From Utricularia gibba (taxonomy: Eukaryota > Streptophyta > Magnoliopsida > Lamiales > Lentibulariaceae): 64,000 nt of DNA. The notes below the pieces were generated by a model. That model worked only from the letters and a program-made list of their open reading frames with translations, was not told the DNA's origin and ran no database searches. The stretch is taken from assembly GCA_002189035.1 (NCBI GenBank), contig NEEC01000008.1, positions 744,001 through 808,000 of the forward strand, in the 5' to 3' direction. A program made the position numbers and the translations under genes. The stretch's first letter is position 1; every line of letters starts with the position of its first letter. Below are positions 42,075-55,536 of the stretch, in pieces.

Positions 42075-43313
42075 ATGGCACAAAGGATCATGAACATTGT
42101 TTCCAAGAAACCTTCATCCAGTGACGGAATGTCACCAGAAACGCAGCAAGATAAGGTACTTTTACCATGATAGAAAGGAAGTGAAGGATTGTGCTTACTT
42201 GCATGCATCTGCAAATTCCAGGTTGATGAAGTGAGGAAGCAAATTGGATCCCAGTCTAGAAACCTATCCCTCCATTGCTCGGATGCATCTATTTCAAGAT
42301 ACCTGAGAACAGTGAACTGGAATGTTAGCAAGGCTGTAAAAATGCTTAAAGCTAGTCTCAAATGGAGATTGGGATACAAGCCTGATGAAATCTGCTGGGT
42401 AGTTCTTCATCATGATACTACCACAGAACTTTGCTTTGGAAAATGTTGTCAACGTTGGTTCTCATGTAGGATGATATTGCTGAAGAAGCAAAAACAGGAA
42501 GAATGTACCTTGCAAGTTACAAAGATAAGTATGGGAGGCCAGTTCTTGTAATAAGACCAAGATACCAGGTAATATTCATTTCTCCACTTGCTACTTTTGC
42601 AGTTCTTGTAACATGTTGGTGGCTGTTGAGATTGTTTGTGGTGCACCTGTTGCTGTAAAGAAGTGAACTAAAACCACATTAAAATCCATTTGCAGAGCTT
42701 AAAATCAGTGAAAGAACAGGTCAAGTATCTTGTGTACTGCCTTGAGAAAGCAATTTCAGATCTCAATCTCACTCTCGACCAAGAGGAGATCGTATCGTTG
42801 GTTGACTTCCATGGCTTCAGTTTGTCGAATGTATCCCTCGCCGCAGCCAGGGAAGTAATCAACGTTTTCCAGGATCACTACCCTCAGAGAATTGGAGTTG
42901 CATTTTTATGCAACCCACCCAAAGTCTTCGAGCCATTTTGGAAGGTGACACTCCCGCCACACGAGACACACTGAAACAGCGGGTGATCTGATAAACTATT
43001 TTGTGTTGTGCTCTTGCAGTTGGTGAAGACTTTTTGTGATCAGAAGACAGTTGAGAGGGTGAAGTTCGTGTACTTGGAAGATCCAACAGCAACCAAAATC
43101 ATCGATGAATTGTTTGAAATAGAAAAGGAGGCATTGGAAATTGCATTTGGAGGCAGAAATTGTGAAGAATTCGACATCAACATGTATGCAGAGAGGATGA
43201 GAGATTACGACAGAAGAGCTGGCAACAATTTGTCAAAAGTAGAAGAAGATGCTGCTGCTGATCCTACAGAACTCCCACCACCTCCACTGCTGCTTCCCAT
43301 CACAGCAGCTTGA
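42075..43313 (+). CDS. SEC14 / CRAL-TRIO domain lipid-transfer protein
   Basis: Cytosolic Sec14-type protein expected to bind and exchange phosphoinositide or other lipids. Exons 42075-42155, 42222-42398, 42470-42568, 42696-42944, 43020-43313 join in phase to 299 residues. Seen: CRAL-TRIO-N helix bundle (SDASISRYLRTVNWNVSKAV, MLKASLKWRLGYKP), then the lipid-binding domain (YLASYKDKYGRPVLVIRPRY, LVDFHGFSLSNVSLAAAREV, FQDHYPQRIGVAFLCNPPKV). It ends with a proline-rich tail (LPPPPLLLPITAA). It is a single-domain protein without GOLD or nodulin domains. The start at MAQRIMNIVSKK follows a stop-rich leader. The exact orthologue is not assigned. Confidence 0.93.
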
Positions 43314-45481
43314 TGTCCCTCATTTCAGTAGCGTTGAGGTAATAAGAGGATGCTGTCCAAACCCCAGTTTGCAGCATGTGGTTCCACTGCTTTGTTCTGT
43401 AGTTTGCGATCAAGTTAAGGGTGGTGTAAAGTATTCCTCCAAAGTGTTCCATGTCAGAATATGCGCATACCCAAAAGAAAAAACTTAAGGACTAAAAATA
43501 CCCAAAATAATTGAAATCAATTATGTCAATGATGATGATTAAATATATCATTTTGATCAACTATTAGGAACCAATTAGAAAAAAATTCATTAAATCCATC
43601 AAATTTATCTTTCATTTTCAATTATACCATCAAAGTTTTTTTTGTTTCAGTAAAAGTATTAAATATATTAAAATGGTTTAATTTTAAATATAAACATATA
43701 AAAATTAGTTTTTTATTTATGTAAACTTATATTTGCATGGATTTAATTAAAATATAATTCAATTTAATACAACATTTCATTAAATTCATCAAAAATTGAT
43801 TTTTTGTCTTTTGATTAAAAATAAAATAATTTGACATTGTTGATAATTTTCGTATAATGATTTAATCATGATTAAGTTTTTTAGTGAATAAATTTTTTTA
43901 TGATGAAAATGAAATTGTACATATATTTTATGGATTTAATGAAAAATTATATTAAATCGGATTATATCTTTAGTAAATCAGATTTATTATCGTTTTATAC
44001 AATTACAAAAAATCAATTTTTATATTTATATTTGAAATGAAAATTTTTTGATATGTTTAATGACTTCACAGAAAAAAAAAATTTGATGACAAAATCGAAA
44101 ACGAACTATAAATTTGATGACTTTAATGAAATTTTTCGAAACCAATTATACAATACAATGTATTTTATTATGTTAGTCTCTAAGAATGCAGGTCTTGTTT
44201 GATACGAATGTTAAGGTTCCTTACCATGCATTTTAAATTAAAACTCTATTTGGTAAGAGTTTAAATTAAAACTCTATTGTATTTCCACAACCTTATTTAT
44301 CTAAATATGTATGAAACAGATTTTGATGTATTAAGCTAAATGTAGGAGGGCCTACATTTACTCTAAGAATCTCTCATTATTCCTATTTTATACCTCCAAT
44401 CACCACAATTCATCTCTTATTATTTAAGTCTTTCCTCAATAAAACATGGTGCCTATTGTTATCAACTATATTCAATCACATATCTTTAGGTAATTATTTG
44501 TATTCTTTGATTTTTTTTTGCTAATCGTCGTATCTTCAAGTAGATGATACAATTACTATTATCATTAGAAAAGATGATTATAGCAGACAATATATCTATT
44601 ACGAAATGGTTTCATCTTCTTTAGATTTCACATGAATTTATTCAATTTATCATTAGAGAAAATCCTAGAAACTTTGATGAACTTAATTGGAAGAATAAAG
44701 CAAATAATTGTAAAAAGTATTTAAATAATAATAAAGTTATTTTGGATAATTTTTACGAAATTATTTATTTAACAACAATATATCAATCACAAGATATTAT
44801 AAACATTCATGTTTATATATAATATTATCATATGCATATTCAATCTAAACAACAAATGTTTATTTATCTAAACAATAATAATCTTAACAAACTGTAAACT
44901 AAACAATCCTATCAAATTAGACGGCAGTTATTTAGGTTTCTTGTTGGTAAGAATACTTTTTTTGTTGTTGTACGAAGTTTTGTTTTTTTAGCCATACCCA
45001 CTTCGTTTCCATAGCTCTCAGCCCCTAGACCCCCTTTTTCGCGTATCCTGTCCGAGAGACACCCTTTCTTACGATTAAGCAGGGGAAGATCGGGTTTCGA
45101 AGACTCTTTCGCCGGGATTCTTCTGAATTCCCCGCTCTAAATATTGGAACATTCAGTTTTTTCTGCTTAATCACAAGTTCTTCGAACCGGGTACGCGAGG
45201 TTTCTCAACCCAAGTATCTGTGTTTGCATACGATCGTGCCCCTGCGTGATTTGTTTGAAAGATGTTGGGGTTAATTATATTGTAGCATTGCTAAGTGACC
45301 AAATCTTGTTAGAAGGAATGCTTACCGAATGCAATTAGTTCACATGCTTTCAGCCCCATTTTTCTTATAGAACATCACATGGTAGTTGATACATGCTGTG
45401 CCGTGTATGCTTGTCATTTCTGCCGCTGCCTATTTATTTATCTATCAACCATCTTACTTGCAGTTGGACGGGGGACTAGCC
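43314..45481. other. AT-rich intergenic region and TFB5 leader
   Basis: From 43500 to 44950 the DNA is A/T-dominated with no coding signal; a 20-bp direct repeat of TTTAAATTAAAACTCTATT occurs at about 44231 and 44261. From about 45000 a GC-richer stretch is probably the first untranslated exon of TFB5, followed by an intron. Confidence 0.4.
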
Positions 45482-46543
45482 ATGGTCAATGCCATTAAAG
45501 GAATGTATATTTCCTGGTGAGGTTTTACCTTCTATTTATGCTACAAGTTGAAGTCTTTCCCTTTTGTCATGTCTCAAATTTTTCCTCGCGGATATAAAAT
45601 CTCTGGTTAATATATGTTCAATGAGTTTTCGTTGTGGTCATGTGAGGAAATCCTACCATGTTCGAATCTCCATATTTTTCTTGTTAATACATGTACAGAA
45701 GTCTCCGTGCCTTCATCTCTGCTTATGTGAAGATCTTTGGTTAACATGCTCATTCTGGTTATCTGACGATGATCCTTGCCGTGTTCAAGTCACCATATTT
45801 TTCTTACTCTCGTTAATACACAATATATGCTCTTCTCTTGGTTATGTGAAGGTCCCAAGTTAACAATTTCATTCTGGTTCTGATCCTTATTTTATTCTGG
45901 TTAATGCATGTACAGAAATCACTATTTCTTCTTCTTCTTCTTCTGATCATGGAAGATATCTGGATAACATGCTCATTATGGTTATTTGAGGATGATTGTC
46001 CCTGGGTTCGCATCTCATTGTGTTTTTTGAGTTAGTAGAGATTCCTCTTCTGTACTTCTGGTTATGTGAAAAGCTTTGGCTAATATGTTCATGCTCTAAT
46101 GTGAGGGTGATTCCATGGCCGACACTTTGTTTTCTTAGTTCCTTTTTAAGTTTTAGGTGGTACAAGTTCAAGAAAATCCTCTGCTTCTTCCTCTGGTTGT
46201 TGAAACTCATTCATTCTGCTGAATCTTTTATTGTAACTGATGCACCTGATGTGAAGCAGCCTATGGATGCTATGATCTGAATGTGATTTTTTTGTGTTTG
46301 TTGTTCATTTGCAGCGATATTCCCATGGCGCAGTACATCATCCACATGAATAATTCACTCCCACAATCACAAAGATTCATAATACATGTCCTGGACAACA
46401 CGCATCTCTTTGTGCGTTCTGATGTGGGAGGCATGATAAGAAGCGCCATTGCAACCTTCAGAGAGCAGAATACCTATGAGAGGCCTTTTCAGCTGATCGA
46501 TCAACTGTGCCTCCCAAATCATGCTCGCGGCATTTACAAATGA
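45482..46543 (+). CDS. TFB5: TFIIH subunit TFB5 / GTF2H5 (TTDA)
   Basis: Smallest TFIIH core subunit, needed for nucleotide excision repair and for stabilising the complex with p52. Exons 45482-45516 and 46315-46543 join in phase to 87 residues. The start MVNAIKGMYISCDIPMAQYI matches the family, followed by FIIHVLDNTHLFV and MIRSAIATFREQNTYE. The C terminus (residues 72-87, FQLIDQLCLPNHARGIYK region) is longer than the usual 71-residue protein. The single intron carries a degenerate tandem repeat. Convergent with the SEC1 gene, 372 bp between stops. Confidence 0.93.
45590..46125 (+). repeat. Degenerate 110-135-bp tandem repeat in the TFB5 intron
   Basis: Five diverged copies share the core TATGTGAAG-x-TTTGGTTAACATG followed by GATGATCC-like and CCATATTTTTCTT words; cores are near 45600, 45722, 45841, 45950 and 46063. 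One copy also has a CTT microsatellite (about 45924-45941). Divergence between copies suggests an old expansion. Confidence 0.65.
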
Positions 46544-46915
46544 AGAGCAGATTCAGGCATCAAATTTCTGATCGACCACCATGATATACAATAAGAAGAA
46601 TTGTACTGCTACTCTAAGAAATTTCAAATGTGGTTCCATGGTTCAGTGAGGGTGACAGACAACCTTTCACCATCTCTTCAGTGGCAATTGCATATCCTAA
46701 GCTTTCAATATATTTATTTCCAAACCTGGACCAGGTTAAAGGAGAATGACATGTTGCAAACAACATAGAAATGTGAAGACAACTCTAAGAATGCATCGTC
46801 TACACCATGCTTACTACTTGGTTCCAAGGCAAGACATAATTACAAACACAGCTGCATGTACGGTAGCCAACATATGACCCAGAAGAAGACGAACCGACCG
46901 TGGATACCCAATGAG

Positions 46916-49900
46916 TTATATCTGAAGGTCGTCCAGTGACAGTTCATTTGAATTCATGAGCTTCATTTTCTGTAACCAAACAACGCCAGCAATATTAACT
47001 TTCGGGCACCGTAAGCTAGGGGACTGCAAATTTGCTTAATATGCAGTCAATTCTGAGAGGTATCACTAAAAGAATGGAGTTTTGTACCGTAATAAACTGA
47101 GCGGGGTCATCAAGGCTGGATGAGCCTAAAACAATTTCTCTATTCAGTTTTGCTGATAACTTATGACAAACTCTTAGCTGCAAACACATCAGCCGATACG
47201 CTGTCAACCACTTAACAACAGCTAAGTTGATGAATTTGCAAATTTTGATTCATTACCTCAGAGCGTGTTGCACCACCAACTATGAAAATGAAAATCCGCT
47301 GACCCTTCTTGAAACCACTGGAGGCATGCTTTAATACTGAATCACTGTACGGAAAGACAAATGCACTGTGAGTTAACCCTGAGTGATTTAGTGGAAAAAG
47401 TAAATAGATATGGAACATCACAAAGGAACACGGCATTATAAAAGATACCTTGAATACCCATCATCAGAGGTTCTAGGCCGTGCCCATGTTGCAGTTCGTC
47501 TTGATCTCATCGATTGTGGAGCGGCTGTTGTCTCATTCCTCAAAGATGAGGATACAGATGTTGCATGAAAAGATGGACTGGGATCATTCATACATGGATA
47601 GTCATTCTTTGGAAGTTCACCTTTACTAAGCTTTTCAATGAGCTCCTGATAGACCACATGTTCATCAGTAGCCAGGGCATAAAATGTGAGTCCTCCAGCT
47701 GTCTATTGACAACTATTTTTTATGTGGAGCAGCCACTTATAATACAAAACAGATTAAAGATATTTAAGATTTTTTCTTTCACACCATAGTGTCCAGCAAA
47801 GATTCTCCCCAGCTTTCAAATACCCAAAGTCATTGGAAGCAATAAAAATGCAACGCAAATGTCTAAATGACACTCATTTACCTCTATTATTGGGTAAAAA
47901 CGTGACAATTGCCAGACCACTTCTTCACCAGGACGGTCTTTACGAGCTGCATGTTTCCTCTGGCACCAAAGAGAGGAATGAAAAAATAGGTAGAAAAACA
48001 GAGGGTTTATTTTGTTCATACACAACTATATATTCACAATAACGTTAATGGCATGCCCATTACCTTATGAACATCAAACTTAAGTGAAAATGGTGATGTA
48101 GATTTCTTCGTTATGGAAGGAGCCTCAAGAAATCTCATATTGTAGACAGCATTCATATCATCCGGTGGTAGTCTAGCCAACTGCACCAGTTGCATCCACA
48201 TATATAATAGCTAAACATTAGCCCATCAAGTAGTGTCAAAAGGAGTTTAAATTTCAATCATCACCGGAACAAAAATCCTAATTCCAGTTACATAAGCAAT
48301 CTATTTCGCCATGTTAAATGTTATTGCTGAAGTATAACTACAAGCTTTGCCAAAAGTAAGGGTACAGTGCAGTAGAATTCAAGCTTATAGCACTGCAAGA
48401 GCTCAGCACTAATTTTGATGAATGGTCGGAAGAGATGTGCATGACAGTTGCTGAAGAACAGCAAGTCAAATTTTCGTATGCAATGAACACATGGATTTTG
48501 ACAGAGATGAACGCAAGGTTGCACTTAAAATATATCTTGCATGGAAACTTGGAAATGCAACCTTACACACTGGTTTACTAACCTCCATTAATTTTAAGAT
48601 TTTGTCATCCTCAAACTTCTCTGGGTTAAGGGCCGCATAAATCATCAATATTCGCAACTTATTTTCACGGGAAACATCCTGCAAAAAGTAGAGAATGAGA
48701 CAAATGCTTTATGGAATGTTTCAAGAAACAATGAGTTTCACCTCTCTTAATCTGAGAAAATTAATGAGGTCTTTAGTTCCTGCATCTCCAAAAACAAGAT
48801 CCTGCTCGAGTTGACCAATAGCTTTCAGATTCAACTCCGCAATAATTTTGTTGATCCGATTGGCTATCTGAAGAAAATTTTCCAGAATTAAATCATTGCC
48901 ATGGGAAAGGGCTAGACAAGAACGTAGTACTAAACAGCATAACAAACTTGCGTTACTCAAAGAATCACATATGTATATATAATAGGGAGCGTCCAATACA
49001 AGCTGCTATCACATAAACGATCTGATGAGTTCTTACATCTAATCAAATGTTACCATACCTACAGCATTTCTTATACTTTCAACAATGCATCTGAGACATA
49101 CCTTTTGCAGATAATGACTTAATAAAAGGGAACTCAAAAAGGAGAGAGATTAACCACATAGTAAAATTAGGTACCCATTGCTAATTAAAGGTTGATACTT
49201 TACAAAAAATGATGATTTTACAAAAATAAATAAATAACGTTGATTGAAACTGACAACTCACATCAATATGTAGGGACAACTTCTCAGTTTGTTCACGATA
49301 TTGAGGCAACGCTTGAACAATCTTTTGCAATTCTCTAGTTGATAAATTGTCACCACCTCTAATATTTCAAAAGGGAATAGAAAGATGAATGAGCCACATC
49401 AAAAAAAAAAAAAAAAGAAAGAAAAAAGAAAAAAGAAAAGAAAAGAAAAACAAAAAAGAAGCTCAGATAAATATACATAGGATATCTTTTGAAAGTAACC
49501 ATAGTTTGATGCATAAAGATACACAGAAAATCTTCAACATGCGATTGGCACTTTGGTGTTCAGAGATAAAATATACAAAATGCATGCAGGATATGATCCC
49601 CTTAATCCAGTAAAAATGATTTTTACAGGACCCTCCAGCGACTATTTAAATAAAACTAACCAAACAAATGGTGAGAATTTATATAGCCCAAAGATATGTT
49701 ACGCCATCATTGTTCCCCAAATACACATTCAGCTAATTAAACTGAAAAACAAGAATGAAAGCAAGAAAAAACGAGAGCTATTTAACTTGATAAAGATTCA
49801 AGACCAACCCTAGCCACGCAAAAATGGCTGCCCAATAGCATTTAGTTTAAGAGCATTTCACTTTTCTTGCATATCCAAGCGCTAGTCCTCCAAATGTACG

Positions 49901-52776
49901 TTAGCTTTAATTATATATAGTGCACCACAAAGAAGAATTAATATCTCTAATGCTGTGAGCCAACCTTGATGCATGAATTTGAGCAGCTTTATTCTTAGAG
50001 AGGAAATTTTTCATCTTCTCATCCAATTGCTCACTAGCCTGACACAGTTAACAATAACCAACATAAACTTTTGGTGGATTGTGAACTCTCTAGAAGTGCA
50101 AGGCGGTTTTAGCTTTCCATACATAACCAATATGTTCATTCCGCAGCTCCACCCAGATAGGGTCATGATCTTCAAGAAGGACCTCCTTCTTCTCAGGTAA
50201 ACCACCACTTGAACTTGGAACCTATGGGAATCAATAGGTGAATACTAGAAATCACGCGTGAAGCAAGACATGCACAATAACTAGGGTAAAGGAATAATGC
50301 AACCTTTCAGACAAATTAAGTACCTCATGGGTGTATTTATTACCCTCCATATTCAACAAATCATGACACATGGCATCGTATGTCCATTCATGTATAATTG
50401 GAGCAATCTGAACCGATCCATACATAAGCATCAAATGATTTAAAATAAAAACTCCAGAATCAATGGTTAAAACCTGGTCTATTGATCTGTCTAGGATAAG
50501 AAGTTCACATGTCTCCGACTTTGGGAAATCTTGTATATTTGTTTTATATTTCATCAGACAGTTCCAAATTCCAGCAGCAAGTTTTGTGGGAATTAAATCT
50601 CGGAAAGTTGTCATTGTTGTTGGATCAAGGGATTTGGCACCTCGGTACCGCACATATGGAAACTCCTGTTGTGAGAATGTGATAAGACACTTGATTATAT
50701 CAGCTATTGACAGACTATCAACAAAAAGTAGACCCTGGATCCATACCCTCAACGAAGCAAACACTGTAGCTATCCGTGTAGCCATCAAGTTTAGGCATGC
50801 ATCTCCTTTTCGAGAGCCTTCTTCATTTCCAAATAGTTCCTCAAGGGCCCTCTCATTGTCAGTTAAAAATCCCTACAGTTCGTGCTAATTCTTGAAGATA
50901 TTTTATGGTATAATAGAATGTAAAATTTACAAATTTAAGCATGCTCAGTGAAAGGTAGCAGTATAGGCACAGAGTAGCAGAGAAAAAAGAAACATCAACA
51001 GCAGCACACCTGGCTATCTATGGTGAGATACTCCAAGTTCACCTGCACAATTTCAAGATCCAGCATTAGAGGAAGACAACCTCAAGCTACATTAAATTTT
51101 AAAATGGTAAGAAACCACCTCTCTCAAGGCGCTTAGCCTAGATAAGACACTTCCATTTCTTTTGATGTGATTAACCCACTCTCTAGAAATAGATGAGCTG
51201 AAGAACACAAAAGCTCTGAAATAAAGGCAAAACCCACAAGAGTTAGTTGGTTGATTAAATTGGGAAGAAAAATTAGTGCAAACACTTGACGTACTTCCTG
51301 TACAATGGTGATTTTCCAGACATGTCCGAAAGGAAGATGTCAATGCTGCAAATTGATTAAAAAAAGAGAGTTGTAACATCAACAAAAAAGCCAGAAAGAA
51401 CAACTTCTGCTAATATTGGAAGCAATGCTATAACCCTATCTTGACTTAAAAACATGCCACTTAATACTATGGTGCCTTTTTCATTAGCTTGGATACATGG
51501 TACACTAAGCAAATTACATATGGGCCTAGTATGTGTCTTCTTCTAACCAAACAGTGTCCTCTGGATTAATCTTTATTGTCTAATTAAATTATACTTTGCC
51601 TTTCCAATTTTTCAAAATTCATTGCACAAAATTCTTTCGACCTCTTTAAAGGCCTACTGATATTCATTCATATGTTTTCCAGACGAAGATGTAAATGCCA
51701 CCCCATATGCAAAAGAATATTCCAAGATAAACAAAAAAACGTAGAAAAAAAAAAGAAATAGCAAGAGAGACGGAGAGAGAGAGAGTGAGAGATAGAGAGA
51801 GAAGTGGGGACGATAGATTCTGCATACTTTTCTTTGGTTGGTGAGATGAAGTAGATAGCATCCATTGTTGGTAATGGTTGCCTTCGTTTGTGTATGTCCT
51901 CCACCACTGCAAAGTGTCCAACAAGGTTACTCTTTTCTCAAATTTCCACGTAACTAAAAATTCCTACATGTGAATGCAGGACAATCTTCTTAGATCTAAA
52001 CGTATTATGTGTCAATCCTAGACATCTAAAACGCTCAGGGCACAATTTGGCTGGTAAAGATGCAATAATCCAAGTCCCTAAAAATCAGGTATAAAAATGA
52101 AATTTTCTAAGGCTTCAGACTAGGCATATATTTCTTACATGAGACCCCTTCGTCTGTTATATCTGCCATCTTGCAGGAATATGACATTACTTTTAATGTC
52201 ACCTTGTCCATGATGAGAACCTTAAAATTGACATAGTAATGTGAGATACTGGATATTGCATGATTTCCAAAGAGTGGATACACAAAAATCAGTTAACCGA
52301 TTCAAGGTTATGTTCAAGGTCTTTCATTAACTGGTTTGCATTAAAAAGGAACACATGAAGAAACACCTGTTACATTATTTAAGACGAAAAAAAAGGTTCA
52401 ATGTGTTACTACATTGTGGCCATCTGCTTTGTGGAATGTCAACGTATACATATTGTTTCCATCAATTCCAGCACATATAAAAATTTTATCTAATGCAGAA
52501 ATAAGTGAGGCTTTTGATTCTCATACCTTCCAACTTGACCTTGAATCCCCAGATTTTGTTGATCGAAGCATTTCACATAAAAGCCCTGTAAATAAAAAAC
52601 AACAGCCCATTTATTAAGATATAGCGAGCTTGAAAATGAATCATTTGAAACATCCAAGAATCAAACTAAATTCTCACTGCCATTAAGCACAAAAAGCACT
52701 TACTATCACGGGTAATTTGGAGAAAACTCTTGTACTCAGTCCCCTGTGAAGATGTGTCTGAATCAGACATCGACAT
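46916..52776 (-). CDS. KEULE: Sec1/Munc18 protein, KEULE type
   Basis: SM protein that binds the open syntaxin KNOLLE and promotes SNARE-mediated fusion at the cell plate in cytokinesis and in polar growth. I place 21 exons: 52776-52704, 52585-52527, 52220-52139, 51906-51828, 51345-51295, 51215-51119, 51042-51010, 50872-50747, 50665-50474, 50407-50324, 50221-50123, 50038-49965, 49358-49262, 48867-48742, 48678-48583, 48180-48064, 47959-47882, 47645-47449, 47344-47257, 47177-47088, 46969-46916. Phases close without fault to 663 residues (KEULE 666). Landmarks: [121 protein letters not shown]. It could be a SEC1A/B paralogue; gene context favours KEULE. Confidence 0.95.
49401..49460 (+). repeat. 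A-rich purine tract in a SEC1 intron
   Basis: Sixty bases of A with interspersed G (one C). On the coding strand this is a long T-rich intronic tract. Not associated with target duplications that I can see. Confidence 0.7.
51764..51802 (+). repeat. Imperfect GA repeat in a SEC1 intron
   Basis: A GAGAGA-rich tract immediately 3' of the 51906-51828 exon on the coding strand (TC-rich there). GA/TC repeats are common in plant genes; no function claimed. Confidence 0.65.
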
Positions 52777-53568
52777 GGTATGAACTCAGTAAAAGCAGCA
52801 ACCCTGCATTTCATTCCAAGTCAAGCCAAACATGAGCATCATTCACTTATGGAAATGGAACCCCGCGTAGGATATCGAATGGATTTTACTTGAAACTTAC
52901 TTGCAAAAGATATTGAAGCAAATTTCGCCTCGTTCCAATTTGTTTAAACAGATACCGCTAACATGGAGGTGGAAGCTATTTTAAAGGTGGGATCAAACAG
53001 GCACGAAGATAACTTTCTATTCTTCACAGAAAAGTTTTTACTAGTCTAACAGAGAATTCTGAACGCTTTGACTAGTCTACGATAGACGAAAAAAGGGGTT
53101 GATCTACAGCTTCTTGGAAACCCGAACCGCCAGTTCCTCCCGCCCGAGGGGCGGAGTTGCGAAGATCACCATAACAACGTCTTTAATGATCCGAAATCTA
53201 TGGATGATTCCACTTCGAAATTCAGTCTCCCTTCGATTGCGTGGCTTATCGCATAGAAAGTGATCGTAGTTGCTTCATCGCCGTTGCCGGATGCCGGAGC
53301 TGGAAGGGAGGAATCCTCGAGGAGTTTGGGTGAAATCCGACGGAAGACGTGAAGATTTTTCTTGTTGGGTGATGAAGAAAATGCAGAAGAATTATATTTT
53401 TGAGAAATAACTTTTTCAATTATAAATCGACTTTTTAAAAAGACAAAAAGAATTAATTGTTCCCGGCCGGTCCGAGAGAACCGCCAATGTCCCAAGCTCA
53501 CGGTTTAGCCGGGGGTTCAAGTTCCCGCATAGCTTCGTTTTCATTCGCCGTTTCACGGTTTGGGTTCC
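52777..53568. promoter_or_regulatory. Divergent promoter region of SEC1 and the release factor
   Basis: 792 bp separate the two divergent start codons. The segment 53100-53400 is GC-richer and fits the untranslated first exon of the SEC1 gene followed by a leader intron; an open minus-strand frame there is not conserved. A bidirectional promoter is inferred. Confidence 0.45.
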
Positions 53569-55536
53569 ATGTCCACTGCAACGATGCTGAGGTCGATGCT
53601 CCGGCCGACGATTCATTTGGAAGTACCCAACAATTTGATAAGGTTGTTCAATCGCTCTCATGAATCATGGCTTCCGCCGCCGATTGGAATCGGGGCTCTG
53701 CGCTGCGTAGCCACCAGCTCCGGCGCCGAGGATAAGAAGTCACCGGCTCGGATGGCTGAGATTCAGCGGCTGCTTTATCAAGCTGAGGAGCGGTATAAGG
53801 CTGCTGGAGGTGGTCTTCAGCCTATTCCCAAAATAACACTCGGTATTGGCTTCTCCTAGACTTAGTTTTTCACTCTGATTTCGAAAAGATTCCTGATTTG
53901 GGTATAGGGGTTTGTTGATTTTTAGTGGATTCTGTGTCAAAAGTGGGTTATGCTCCCCTGGCGATTTCATAATAAAGCCCTAGTGAATAGTTTTTGTTGA
54001 AATCCTATATATAGGCAACAGTGTTTTGTGAAAATTAGCAGAGATGGAGCGACAAGAGCCCATCTTTAATTGCTGGTAACAACAAGATCATGCCTTTTTT
54101 CTTTTTACATTCTTGATTTGGTAAATTTCCTGCTAGGTTTTTGCGTATTTCTTCACTTTGTCGGTGTATAAAACATGAGACCATCCATTTGTCTGCAACA
54201 GATAGATTAGGTCATGCTTCAACTGTTTAGCAGCCTCATCTATTGTATCTCTCATGCAGAACATGTTACAGTCGGCTATGCGAGAAGCGGTGGTCCTGGG
54301 GGGCAGAATGTCAATAAAGGTGCCTGGTGGTTCATCTTTTATCTATGCTGTTGAAATTGTTAGCCTTTGTTGTTCTGAAGGCTGTAATATATCTTGCTTT
54401 CCTGCAGTTAACACCAAGGTTGACATGCGGTTTAATGTGAAGAACGCGCACTGGTTAAGTGAGCAAGCGAGGGAGCGTATTATGCTAATGGTGAGTTACT
54501 TTTTTCTTGCCTTAGTGTTTACGAGTTGGGATGGCGTATTCTGCTTCTATTTCGTATATCAGGGGATGTGACATCAATGTTTCCATTGTTTAAAGCTTGA
54601 AGAGGTACCACAGTGCCTCTTAGATTTATTTTAAAGAATGAAAATAAATAGTTTCCCATCTCTTCTTCTCTTTTAAATAAGCCTCGGGCATATGATCATA
54701 AAGACGTTTTTTCAGTCCTAATATATGGTACTTACCACCCACTTCAGTTTTATAGTAAAAGTGTTCTGATGCTGATTACTCACTTTGTTGTTGTTGGCTT
54801 TGAATGGTGCCATTTTTTCTCGGTCAGAACCTAGTCTGTAGTATAACTTGAGATCCTTACGGACTGCACAGAATCATGATTCTGCTTATTTAAAGACTAA
54901 ACCAAGTTCTTTACTTTCAGGAGAAAAACCGCATCAACAAAGATGGAGATATAGTGATTTCTTCAACGAAGACTAGAACTCAAAAGTGAAGTCTTTAACA
55001 AGATGCATTTGTTACAATCTTTCCTTACTAGATTTTCCGGAATCATTGCTTATTGTGTGAGATTTCCGGGAATCATTTCAGGGGTAATGTTGAAGATGCG
55101 CTGGCAAAATTACAGGTACTGAGTAATCAAAAAAAGAAGTTACAGGTACCCTTGGACGAGTCCAATGTATTTTCTGTTATAATTCCTTTCTAACTGATGC
55201 GGTTGCATTCATTCCATCCATCTCCTTCTCTGAGATCATGCCTAGCTTTATGAAACCCTCTGTCATATGCACTTTTCACAATTCTCAGGCAATCATCGAT
55301 GCCGCATCCTATGTTCCACCACCCCCTTCTGAAGAAACTGTCAAGAAGATAGCGAAGCTGTAAGAAACTCCGTGGACCATGCCATCGTTGTTTGATGTAG
55401 TTTTTCCATTGCTGCAACAGCATTCCTCTGTTTCTGAACTTGTAGGTCTGCTCTCGGAGAACAGAAAAGGCTGGACAAGAAGAAGTCACAATCCCAGAAG
55501 AAGGCCCTCCGGAGGAATAAAGATAGCTGGGATTGA
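53569..55536 (+). CDS. ICT1-type class I peptide chain release factor, organellar
   Basis: GGQ-domain peptidyl-tRNA hydrolase, probably rescuing stalled mitochondrial ribosomes like human ICT1/MRPL58. Exons 53569-53842, 54260-54319, 54408-54490, 54921-54985, 55082-55115, 55289-55359, 55446-55536 close in phase to 225 residues. Residues 1-60 are a basic targeting region. The GGQ loop is SGGPGGQNVNKVNTKVDM; then NRINKDGDIVISSTKTRTQK and the basic tail KKKSQSQKKALRRNKDSWD, which in ICT1 enters the mRNA channel. There is no codon-recognition domain. The upstream in-frame TTG is not used as a start; ATG at 53569 is the first. Mitochondrial rather than plastid location is inferred from the family. 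Confidence 0.93.

Noticed and set aside
53166-53501. Minus-strand 111-codon frame upstream of SEC1
   Set aside because: Fits an untranslated first exon and leader intron; no conserved protein and it is separated from the SEC1 start by stops.
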